Origin: Obelidium mucronatum
Lineage: Eukaryota > Chytridiomycota > Chytridiomycetes > Chytridiales > Chytriomycetaceae
Reading direction: 5' to 3'
NCBI GenBank assembly: GCA_025765595.1
Contig: JAIVFH010000644.1
Coordinates: 1-11,595, forward strand
Length of the DNA stretch: 11,595 nucleotides
The notes beneath the pieces are model-generated. The model ran no database searches. It saw only the letters and a list, made by a program, of their open reading frames with translations, and was not told the DNA's origin. Every line of letters starts with the position of its first letter. Within the stretch, counting starts at the first letter, position 1. Shown here piece by piece: positions 1 to 7,737 of this stretch. The position numbers and the translations under genes are program-made.

Positions 1-189
1 ACTGTTGGATTTGCGAAAGAGACTCCGATAATCAAAACTCCAGCAGGAAGGGCTTCGATAAAGACTCCCAGTTTAAATAACAATACTGGGAAACCCCCTC
101 CGCACCCATCTGCTGTATCTGTTAAGTCAAGTAATTCGTTGTCTGGACCAGCAAAAGTTTCTCTAACTGATAACTTACTTGATTTCTAA
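1..189 (+). CDS. 3' end of an unidentified gene (partial)
   Basis: Only one plus frame stays open from base 1, and it ends at TAA 187-189, giving 62 C-terminal residues; the other two plus frames stop within the first 60 bases. The peptide is of low complexity, rich in Ser, Pro, Thr, Lys and Asn, with two similar IKTP-type motifs near its start, and it ends in DNLLDF. Such tails are typical of disordered protein ends. The Leu-Leu-Asp-Phe end loosely recalls the C-terminal clathrin-box peptides of epsin-like endocytic adaptors, but it lacks the acidic residue that would complete the motif, so this is only a hint. Only 28 nt separate the stop from the next start codon. No function is assigned. 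Confidence 0.5.
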   Translation, partial: TVGFAKETPIIKTPAGRASIKTPSLNNNTGKPPPHPSAVSVKSSNSLSGPAKVSLTDNLLDF

Positions 190-217
190 ATAAACAACAA
201 ATTTATTGCAATAATTG

Positions 218-1902
218 ATGATAACACTCCTGTTGCTGGCTATATTATCCCTCCTATCGTATGCCGTCTATACGCTCCTGATTTATCCAATATACTGCCA
301 TCCGCTGCGCCTCGTTCCAGGTCCAAAAGGCAATCCATTCAGCATCCTTGGCAAATTCAAAGAACTCAACAGCAGGGAACCATTAGACTTGCAATTTGAA
401 TATTATCAGAGATACGGAACTATCTTTCAATATCTTGGGCTTTTCAACCCGTACCGACTCTTTGTCCTCAGTCCAACAGCCGTTAAAAGAGTTCTAGTGA
501 CACACACGCACATCTATCCCAAGGAAGCGTTGCCCATGAAGTTCATGAGTGAGTTCTTGGGTGTCGGTCTCGTAACAGCCACGGGGGAGATACACAAGCG
601 CCAACGCAACGTATTGAATCCCGTGTTTCGCGTTTCAAAGATGCAAGCAATGATTCCGTTATTTATCCAAAGCGCGAACGAGTTGAAATCAATATGGATA
701 TCGAGAATTCAATCAGATGAGGCGTCCGGTGGGGATGGTGTCTTCATCGTCAAGGACGCTCTGAAAGAAATGGGAAAGCCAACCCTTGACGTGATTGGCC
801 GTGCAGGCTTCAATTTCAATTTTCAGGCTGTTTTAGGGAGCTATGGAATTGGAGACGGTGAAGATAGCGGAGATGTAGGGGGTCTGTTTGCAGCTTTGTC
901 GGCAGCAGTGGATTCGTTTGGTATGTGGAACATGCTGGTTCGATTATACTTTCCGTTCTTGAGATACATAGTACCGCGGTTTATCAATTCAAGAATTGAA
1001 TACGAAAATGCTCTTCTGACCATTCGGAGCTGTTGCAAAGATATTTTGCATAACAGGAAAAGGGAGTTGGCTGAGAACCCCAATCGAGATGAGGATGACG
1101 GAGAAGATTTACTATCTGCTGTTTTGCGGGCCAATATAAATGAAGCAGATAATGAGAAAAAACTGTCGGATGAGGAGGTCATGGCGCAAGTCATGACATT
1201 TATGGCAGCTGGGCAAGAAACAACAGCCACTGCGTTGACGTTGAGTGTTTTCTTTGTTTTATATCTGGTGCTTTTTCTTAAGTTTTGCACAGTTGGACGC
1301 TTTATTTTCTCACTCAAAGTTTCGATACTGTTCAAGACAAGCTGCGGTCTGAACTTGTAAACCAAATGCCAAGCCCTTCACACGACCCAAGTTCGGAATA
1401 CATTTGCTCATCATCAACTTACTTAGATGCTGTTGTTCAAGAATCACTTCGATTAATACCGCCAGTGCCTTGGCTTATTCGCACATGTGGTCAAGATGAT
1501 GAATTGGATGGATACTTTATTCCGAAAGGTACAAAAGTCTACATTTCGCCGCACCTACTTCATCGAGCGAAAGAGAATTGGGGAGACGATGCACTTGAGT
1601 TTAACCCAGACCGTTGGAGCAAGACAAATTCACCATCGCAAAAGCAGTTTTGTGCCTTCTTTCCCTTTTCGGCCGGACCCAGGTTTTTTTTTGACACATT
1701 ATTTCTGCAATTTCTTACGCACCCTTTCAACAGGAGTTGTATCGGTTCACGTTTTGCAATGCTTGAGTTGAAATCGATTTTGGCAGTACTGGTTCGCAAC
1801 TTTGAATTTAGAAGTGATACGGCAATTGTGCACCGCAGTGTGTTTATTACTCAGAGACCCAAAGATCCTTTTGCCCTTCAGATCCAGCGGGTACAGATTT
1901 AA
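218..1902 (+). CDS. Cytochrome P450 monooxygenase, membrane-anchored
   Basis: Exons 218-1239, 1293-1682 and 1734-1902 encode 526 residues. A heme-thiolate monooxygenase of the ER membrane; substrate unknown. Visible in order: hydrophobic anchor (residues 2-26), proline hinge PGPKG (34-38), I-helix oxygen-activation motif AGQETT (331-336), K-helix E391-S-L-R394, the FNPDRW meander motif (444-449), and the heme loop FSAGPRSCIG with the axial ligand C473. Length is normal for the family. Intron 1 is 1240-1292 (GTTGAG...CACAG) and restores an ungapped I-helix (ALT/WTLYFLTQ). Intron 2 is 1683-1733, 51 nt, falls inside the heme loop between R471 and S472, and is itself open in frame. I chose ATG 218; the TTG just before it is not needed. 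It resembles the CYP4/CYP3-like class of E-type P450s, but the family number cannot be judged by eye. Redox partner presumably cytochrome P450 reductase (family knowledge). Confidence 0.93.
1240..1292 (+). other. P450 intron 1 (53 nt)
   Basis: Begins GTTGAG and ends GCACAG, with a CTTAAG branch-point-like element about 10 nt before the acceptor. Two other GT dinucleotides nearby (1245 and 1247) put the downstream exon out of frame. Only 1240 joins the AGQETTATALT half of the I-helix to WTLYFLTQ without a gap. Confidence 0.85.
1683..1733 (+). other. P450 intron 2, in-frame, inside the heme loop (51 nt)
   Basis: Begins GTTTTT and ends TTCAACAG. Removal joins FSAGPR to SCIG and produces the family signature exactly. 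The length is a multiple of three with no stop, so an unspliced transcript would still encode a protein, with 17 extra residues directly before the heme-ligand cysteine. Confidence 0.85.
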
Positions 1903-1976
1903 GGGGCATTTGCTGAAATAAATTTTGTGAATATTTCAATCAAACAGAATTGATTGATCCTCCCTCCTCATCCACT
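1903..1976 (+). promoter_or_regulatory. Compact P450/tyrosinase intergenic spacer
   Basis: These 74 nt must hold both the P450 3' end and the tyrosinase upstream region. An AATAAA polyadenylation-type hexamer lies at 1917-1922, followed by T-rich sequence. A pyrimidine-rich stretch (TCCTCCCTCCTCATCC) directly precedes the tyrosinase ATG. No clear TATA box is visible. Confidence 0.4.
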
Positions 1977-3762
1977 ATGCAATTACAACAAGTCTTGCTC
2001 GCTACAGCCTTGACAGCAGCCGCTTTTGTCAGTGCCGCTTGCTCTCCAGGAAGCAGAACGACTCGCCGGGAGTGGAACGAACTCAGCTCTGGACAAAAGA
2101 GCCAATACGTCGCAGCTCTTAAAGCCCTTGCTGCAAAACCACAGACAGGAGGAATTGATCCCAGAACAATGTCCCTACAGGACTTTACCAACCTGCACTC
2201 GCGAGCAAGCCCTTACGCCCACGGATCAGCGCAGTTCTACCCTTACCACCGAGCCATGACGTCTGTCTTTGAACAGGCGCTTGAAGCTGTCGGATGGAAC
2301 TTTGGTGCTGTGGTGAGTGGTTCACGATGTTTTTGTTTTAATCACCGGGTGGCTAATTATTGGAGATCAAAAGTATCTCGATTGGCCCGCCATCAGCCAG
2401 TCGTGGTGGACTCACGAAATATTCACTGCTCAATACTTTGGGCCTCCGCGCAGCAATGATCCCAATTTCTGTGTGCTGGAAGGCGCTTTCAGAAAGGGTC
2501 AGTACAATGTGGCGGTGCTTGACGCTGATATTGCCGATCGCCGCAATTACCCCAACCCAACTGAAACGTGTCTGCGTCGCTGCGGCAATAGTGGCAGTGC
2601 AATGACTCCCTCGGAAGCTGTGAATGCGCGATATGCGGCCACATCATATGGTGCATTTCGGGGAGATGTTTGGAGTGGCGACGATCGTAATGACGATTTC
2701 GTGTTCTATCACGCTAATGGCCACGTTGTGTGGGGTGGTGATGGAAAGAACTGCGATATGGCGAATGGGTCGTCGTCTCCCAACGATCCGCTGTTTTGGT
2801 TTCACCACACGTACGTCGATAAAGTCTGGTGGAGATGGCAAAATAGATGCCCTGCTTTTAAAACATCTTATGATGGGCCGATTGTGAATGGAGGTCCTGT
2901 TGGACAGGTGTTCATCTCCCAGCTTGTTGAATCTTGGGGTGTTACTGTCGCCCAAGTGATGGATACAGAAGGAGACTTGCTTTGTTACACTTACTCTACT
3001 TCTGCCGGAGATCTTCCTATGCCTTCAATTACCTGTCCTCCAGTTACGGTTCCACCAACTCCAACTTCAACTCCTTCAGCTGATGATCTTTGGATCAACG
3101 CAATGCTGATCAAACTTGTCAAGATTAAAGCTCCCGAGGCGCCGTCGTTTGGGGGAGCCGCCGCTGCCGTGGGAGGGTCCTCAGGTGCAGTAGTTGAAGA
3201 CCCAGCAAATGCGATTGTTCTGGGAAGAGACATGTTCAATTTAACATCCGCGAGGACCGCGACTGCAGAAATCTCAGCATCTCAACATTCTGAAACCCTT
3301 GTACCTACTCCTACGGTTTCCAATTCTAGCGATTCTGGGAATGCTACAGCAACTACAACTATTGCAAGTGCTGTCGAACCAACTCCTACACACTATGACA
3401 TTATTCAATCTGAAAATTCCACCATTGTTTCATTCCTGATTGCGGATAAGAACGTGACGATTCCAACAAGCAACACAATTCTCCAAGTTTATCAAACCTA
3501 TGTAGAAACCATTGACGCAGATGGTAACTTTGACCGATTGTTTGTCGAACGTGAAGCTGTAGAGTATGTACCCTTGGAAGGCGCGCCGGAAAATGTTGTT
3601 CCTGGCCAAGACCCATGTTACATAGCGCCAACTCTTCCAGTTCCTGATGAGTGGATTGACATGCACAAGCTGGATAGACAGAGAGTTCGCAACAGTGAGG
3701 CGAAGGAGAGAATGAGAATTGATGCCTGGAATGTAGAAAATTGTGGACCTGTGTCCAAGTAG
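1977..3762 (+). CDS. Secreted tyrosinase (type-3 copper monophenol/diphenol oxidase)
   Basis: Exons 1977-2312 and 2374-3762 encode 574 residues. Tyrosinases oxidise monophenols and o-diphenols to quinones, leading to melanin-like pigments or cross-links. A cleavable signal peptide (about residues 1-20) indicates secretion. CuA ligands are H74, H82 and H91 (the last in FYPYHR); CuB ligands are H225, H229 and H256 (HANGH, then NDPLFWFHH). The Y317-T-Y319 motif closes the core domain. The usual PYWDW after CuA reads VYLDW across the intron 2313-2373 (GTGAGT...AAAAG, branch-like CTAAT). The Cys that forms a thioether bridge two residues before the second CuA His in many fungal enzymes is Tyr80 here. 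After a Pro/Thr linker comes about 240 residues of C-terminal extension, with several N-x-S/T sequons and two Cys near its end. Such extensions can keep tyrosinases latent (family knowledge); whether this one does is inference. An upstream in-frame start at 1950 would bury the signal peptide, so ATG 1977 is preferred. Confidence 0.93.
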
Positions 3763-3773
3763 AGTGTGTGTGG

Positions 3774-3779
3774 AATAAA
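3774..3779 (+). terminator. Polyadenylation signal of the tyrosinase gene
   Basis: AATAAA lies 11 nt after the tyrosinase stop codon, followed by T-rich sequence. Only 40 nt separate this stop from the stop of the convergent carboxylase gene, so the two 3' UTRs probably overlap. Confidence 0.55.
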
Positions 3780-3802
3780 TACCATGTTTTTTGTATTTCT
3801 GG

Positions 3803-5944
3803 CTACATTCTGGAAACACCATACAGATTGCCCCCCTTCACTTCATTTCCATAACACACTTCCAAACATATCCCAAGCACATCACGTGTGTGTCTCGGGT
3901 CAATGATTCCATCATCTAAAATTCGTGCACTTGTGTAATATACGTCTTGCTCCTGGTTTACGGCTTCACGGAATAACGAGAGCCGTTGGGCCAAGTTGTC
4001 TTCATTGACTTTGCGTTTAGCACTGGATGATGAAGGAATTTTATAGCTTTGTAAATTCGTAATTTGGACGAACGACTTACTTTGCAGCAGCTTCCCTCAT
4101 GACAATTTCCATAACGCCGGTCAGTTGATCGGGACCCATAACCGAGCATTTTGAATTCGGCCAGCTGAATAAAAATCTGATTTCGCAAGTATGGTTAGAG
4201 GAACCGAGCAAATACAACCGTTCAATGATAATACCGTGGCGCATAAGCCCGACCACACATGGCGTAATTGCCCGCTCCATAGCTCGCCCCAATTACGACG
4301 GTAATATGCGGAACACAAGAGTTGGAAACAGCATTGATAAATCGCGCTCCGGCCTTGATAATTCCAGACTCTTCGTAAGTTCGGCCCACCATAAATCCGG
4401 TTATGTTGGAAAGAAACAAGATTGGTGTATTTCTGCAATATGATTAAAAAGCATTTCCCTAAGATCGGGAGAGAAAGAATTACAACCTGCTGTTACACAG
4501 CTGAATGAACTGCGCCGCCTTGTTCGATTCTTCTAAGAAGAAAACAGAATCGTTTGCAATAATTCCAATGTGGAATCCTGGAAAGGAAAGCTCAGAATAT
4601 GAGTTCAATGATCGCGGGTTGTACCATGAATATGAGCCCATCCAGTGATTATATTAGGTCCGTATTGGGGTTTAAAATCAAGAAAGCGCGAACCATCCAC
4701 CAAACGTGCAATTACTTCTCTCGATTCGAAGGGAATGCGAATGTTTGCCTGAACGACACCCAAAAGTGTTTCTATTGACCACCTGTCAGAAATAGTCACA
4801 TAAGTTTGCTTTTACCTGTGCTATAGAGAGGCTCATCTATTGTTCCCGTCAGAACGCTCGCTGGTAGTTTACCAAGTTTTTCCCAGCCAAGAGACAAGAC
4901 CCTTTTGGCAAAGCTGAGAATGTCATTCATTGAGGAGATATTTCTTACCATTCACGAGCCATTCGGATTGCTTCGACTTCCCCAACAGCCAATTGATCCG
5001 CCAAACCGCTTTTTCTACTATGCATCACAGCCCCACCTAAGCTCTCAGCATCCACTATTTCTCCAGTGGCCATCTTCACAAGGGGGGGACCACCCAGAAA
5101 TACTTGAGCCTGGTCCTTGACCATTATAACGTAATCACTCATTCCTGGCGAATAAGCACCACCAGCCGTTGAAGACCCGAATACCACATTGCATGTGGGA
5201 ATATTCAACTTTGATCTGTGGGGTTGCTTAGTAGAAAAGATCCAACTTCTAAAATACGAACTTGATGGCAAGATTGCGAAACATGGCACCACCAGCATGA
5301 AAAACTCGCGACTGCTGGCCCAAATTAGCTCCAGCCTATAAAATAAGCTTTTAACACAACATATGTCCAAACCCACATGCCCCTATAACTGATTGCGTGA
5401 GCATAATTGTCGGGAGGCGGTTTTCGACAGCAATCGTGTTGAGCCGAAGAGCTTTTTGAACAGAAATCTCGTTTGATGCTCCTCCTGCATATGTAGGAAC
5501 ATTTGCTGATATCATGCATTCAATACCACTAATAAAACGCGTCAAAAGCAATTCCAATTTTGAAGAGAGACATTGTCATTCTTTCTGCGTACTTTACAAG
5601 GCCAATGCCAGCTACTATGGAACCGCCCAGAGTCATTCCATCCATGTTATATCCAGCGAGAGGCAGCAACTCAAGGAATGGACTGCCAGGATCCAGCAGC
5701 ATTTCCACTCTATCGCGCGCTATAAAATAGCACACATTAATTAACAAGGTTCGGTGTTTTGTATCAAACCAAGCATTTGGCCTCTCTTTAGATGTCTCTG
5801 AATGTCCTTCTCGGCCCCTTGACAAGTTGCTTCCTGCAGCTTCTCAGCTAGCTCTGAGCAGAGCTTATTCATTTGAGCCAAGTTCTCAATGTATTCCGGA
5901 GTGGACGTAAGGATCGCTGATTGAAGAGTGGGATACGACGTCAT
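3803..5944 (-). CDS. Biotin-dependent acyl-CoA carboxylase, carboxyltransferase (beta) subunit, methylcrotonoyl-/propionyl-CoA type
   Basis: Eleven exons on the minus strand: 5944-5770, 5719-5593, 5528-5390, 5335-5262, 5215-4949, 4901-4816, 4771-4625, 4577-4487, 4432-4235, 4176-4081, 4022-3803. The ten introns are 44-64 nt and every phase closes, giving 539 residues. The subunit moves CO2 from carboxybiotin to an acyl-CoA. Two crotonase-fold halves are clear: the N-half has STAGGAY (188-193) and [14 protein letters not shown] (from 211); the C-half has [11 protein letters not shown] (376-386), GASYGAGNY (417-425) and [11 protein letters not shown]. It resembles the bacterial AccD2-like type ([26 protein letters not shown]) more than canonical mitochondrial MCCC2, so the substrate is open. 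No Arg or Lys occurs before residue 27, so no mitochondrial presequence is visible; the C-terminus SRM fits PTS1. The biotinylated alpha subunit is not in this window. Confidence 0.92.
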
Positions 5945-6034
5945 TTTCGCTGAATAAATATTTTTATCCCCAGCAATCGTCAACTACTACCTAACGCTAT
6001 CTACTTGCTTCTAGTTACTGAATATTATATTCTT
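5945..6034. promoter_or_regulatory. Bidirectional promoter between carboxylase and enoyl-CoA isomerase genes
   Basis: These 90 nt separate two start codons pointing apart, so both genes must share this region for transcription start and 5' UTRs. It contains AT-rich runs near each start (ATAAATATTTTT next to the carboxylase, AATATTATATTC next to the isomerase). No palindromic operator is obvious. The arrangement suggests co-expression (inference). Confidence 0.55.
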
Positions 6035-7046
6035 ATGTCTGTCTGTACCGCCAAAGCGCATGGAATCCTTACTTTGACCCTCTCGAATCCAAAGCGCGCA
6101 AATGCACTCACTGAAGCTATGTGTTCCCAGCTGTTCGCCGCATTAGACTCGGCAGAAAAAGACGACGAAATCAGAGTTGTTGTTTTGACGGGCGACGGTA
6201 CGCGTTTTTGGGAGTCTATCTTCCTTGATGGCGGTCTATTAAAGGCCAACGGCCAACCACAATAGGAATGTTCTTTAGCGCAGGAATGGATCTTTCAACC
6301 GCTTCGTCTGGAGCTGCCGCGCCTTTCGATACAGCTTTAAATCTGTTTACCCGAATCGCTGAGTTCCCAAAACCAACCAGTTGAGCTTTTCTGTTTTCCA
6401 GCTTATTAAATATGTATAACCTGCTTTTCAGTTGGTAAAATCAATGGTCCTGCTCTTGGCGGCGGTGTGGGGCTGCTCTTTGTGACCGACATTCGAATTG
6501 CTGTGGATAACGCGTTTGTTCAACTCGCAGAAGTTAAACGTGGATTGATTCCCGCAATCATATCATTGTTTATTGTGCCGCAGGTGATGAATTTTGCATT
6601 GATATACTTGTGAGTGTGACCTTGTTTTGACGCAATTGTAGTTGGGACCCTGTCTATCGAAACAGTACTTTCTTACCGGCGAAAAAGTTCCAATTCAAAA
6701 GCTGTTACAAGCAGGGTGTATTACTGCGTGTGTTCCTGGGGATAAGTTGGATGCGGTGGTTGCTGATTTTGCTGCGGTGCTTTTGGACGGCGGCCCCCAA
6801 GCACAGTCTACTATTAAGCAATTGGTTCGTGTTGTAGATGGAACTGATTCAAAGGAAGGAAAGACACTATTTGTAAAAGGTGTTTTTGAAGGAATGATGA
6901 AGAGCAAAGAGGCGGCATATGGTTTGTAAATTGCGATTAGGTAAATAGTCTCATTCACCAATTTTTTGTTAGGCATGAAAGCCTTTTTAGACAAGAAGAA
7001 GCCAGATTGGTTGGCGTATCTTGGAAAACCATCGGCGAAATTGTAG
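6035..7046 (+). CDS. Enoyl-CoA isomerase/hydratase family protein, probable peroxisomal delta3,delta2-enoyl-CoA isomerase
   Basis: Exons 6035-6197, 6266-6379, 6432-6583, 6642-6921 and 6973-7046 encode 260 residues of crotonase fold. Introns are 68, 52, 58 and 51 nt. Visible: the CoA-binding segment LSNPKRANAL (16-25), the first oxyanion-hole strand MFFSAGMDL (56-64), the GPALGGGVG loop (98-106) and the conserved YFLTGEKV helix. The catalytic Glu aligned with rat hydratase Glu164 is present (E126), but the place of Glu144 is Gly106. One Glu instead of two fits isomerases such as ECI better than hydratases, so isomerase is preferred. The C-terminus PSAKL ends in a strong PTS1 (AKL), placing it in the peroxisome, where it would shift double bonds during beta-oxidation of unsaturated fatty acids. 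It shares a 90-nt divergent promoter with the carboxylase gene. A hydratase acting on carboxylated enoyl-CoA, as in bacterial liu operons, is the alternative. Confidence 0.85.
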
Positions 7047-7052
7047 TGACGA

Positions 7053-7058
7053 AATAAA
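7053..7058 (+). terminator. Polyadenylation signal of the enoyl-CoA isomerase gene
   Basis: AATAAA starts 7 nt after the stop codon at 7044-7046; a second AATAAA-like copy follows about 20 nt later. Confidence 0.5.
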
Positions 7059-7163
7059 TACTAAGAATAAATAGCATGATTGTTACAATGTTAAATATGA
7101 ATACATTCAGTAAATTCAATAGAAGTGGTTAAATGGAAAATATAAACAATAGTAATTAACAAC

Positions 7164-7445
7164 TCAAACATCCGACTTTGTGACCGCTTTTCCCTTCTCC
7201 GCCTTCCATCTTGCCCATACAGCCTGAAAGTACCCTGCATTCAACCCCATCAACATCAAGCAGAAATCTAAAGAACGAGTACACTCAATACATCGATATA
7301 TTTGAGCAGAGAATGGTGGATGGAAAAATGTTGAATACCATTCGCACAAGAATTTTAGAGAAGTCTTGGTTCAGACTTTGTCTTTGTTCGGACTTGGTTG
7401 AAATAATCGCAGTCCGCCTATCAAATGACTTAAACGGAGCTCCAT
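7164..7445 (-). CDS. Possible small membrane protein, two exons (tentative)
   Basis: The 3' part, exon 7267-7164, encodes a hydrophobic stretch (FCLMLMGLNAGYFQAVWARW) followed by a Lys-rich tail ending in KSDV, with a convincing acceptor (TTCTTTAG) just before it. Joining it to an exon from ATG 7445 to 7394 gives an in-phase 51-residue protein with a basic N-terminus and one membrane helix, like small organelle membrane proteins. The donor (GTCCGA) is weak and the intron would be 126 nt, longer than most in this window. I do not recognise a family. The frame of the last exon could belong to a different 5' structure, or there may be no gene. Confidence 0.22.
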
Positions 7446-7466
7446 GCTTGCTTGTTCAAGCGAGCA
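7445..7466. repeat. Near-perfect 22-nt palindrome
   Basis: TGCTTGCTTGTTCAAGCGAGCA is self-complementary except for one mismatched pair per arm. It lies directly upstream of the ATG of the tentative small minus-strand gene and about 270 nt upstream of the secreted CBM gene. It could be a binding site for a dimeric regulator or chance; no second copy was noticed in the window. Confidence 0.4.
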
Positions 7467-7614
7467 TTACAGAGTTTATGTTAGGTCTGCGTTTAAAATG
7501 CAGTTGAGAGTATCTATCGGATGGCGATCGATTCTTTTATTAGAAGAAGTACAAATACCATGTACCGTGTACTTTTAGGAAAATATAGAAACTCAACCCG
7601 TAGCTTGTGAATCT

Positions 7615-7623
7615 TATTTAAAA
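7615..7623 (+). promoter_or_regulatory. TATA-like element upstream of the CBM surface-protein gene
   Basis: TATTTAAAA lies about 115 nt before the start codon at 7738. It is the best TATA-like match in the upstream region, but the sequence around it is AT-rich, so this is weak evidence. Confidence 0.25.
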
Positions 7624-7737
7624 CGTACTTAAAACAGTCAAAGCCTGTTGTGGGATTTGGTTTCAGCCATTCCCTTTAATAAACATACAAAACTAACAAT
7701 AAGAAAATCTCTTGACAATTCCATAAAAAAACGATCA

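Larger units (their letters stand above)
7047..7737. other. 691-nt intergenic region with no firm gene
   Basis: It holds the isomerase 3' end, AT-rich sequence to about 7160, a possible small minus-strand gene (7164-7445), a near-perfect palindrome (7445-7466), and the upstream region of the next gene with a TATA-like TATTTAAAA at 7615-7623. Open frames on the plus strand here (for example 7211-7507) have no recognisable domain and look like chance. Confidence 0.6.

Noticed and set aside
1245..1320. Reading straight through P450 intron 1 to the stop near 1360, as a truncated P450
   Set aside because: The read-through adds residues with no P450 character, while splicing at 1240/1292 restores the I-helix and leads into the K-helix and heme loop.
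1950..1976. Upstream in-frame start for the tyrosinase adding nine residues
   Set aside because: It begins at a non-ATG codon and would put a polar stretch before the signal peptide; ATG 1977 gives a normal secretion signal.
4772..4815. Acceptor CTGACAG inside the carboxylase intron that I place at 4772-4815
   Set aside because: It breaks the frame. The later CAATAG acceptor joins EPLYST to [10 protein letters not shown] with the exact family spacing.
4902..4948. Alternative acceptor CTCAG at 4914 in the carboxylase gene, giving a 35-nt intron
   Set aside because: It is in frame but adds four residues. The acceptor at 4902 (47-nt intron) gives an ungapped match to the family around MAREWVLSLGW and fits the size of the other introns.
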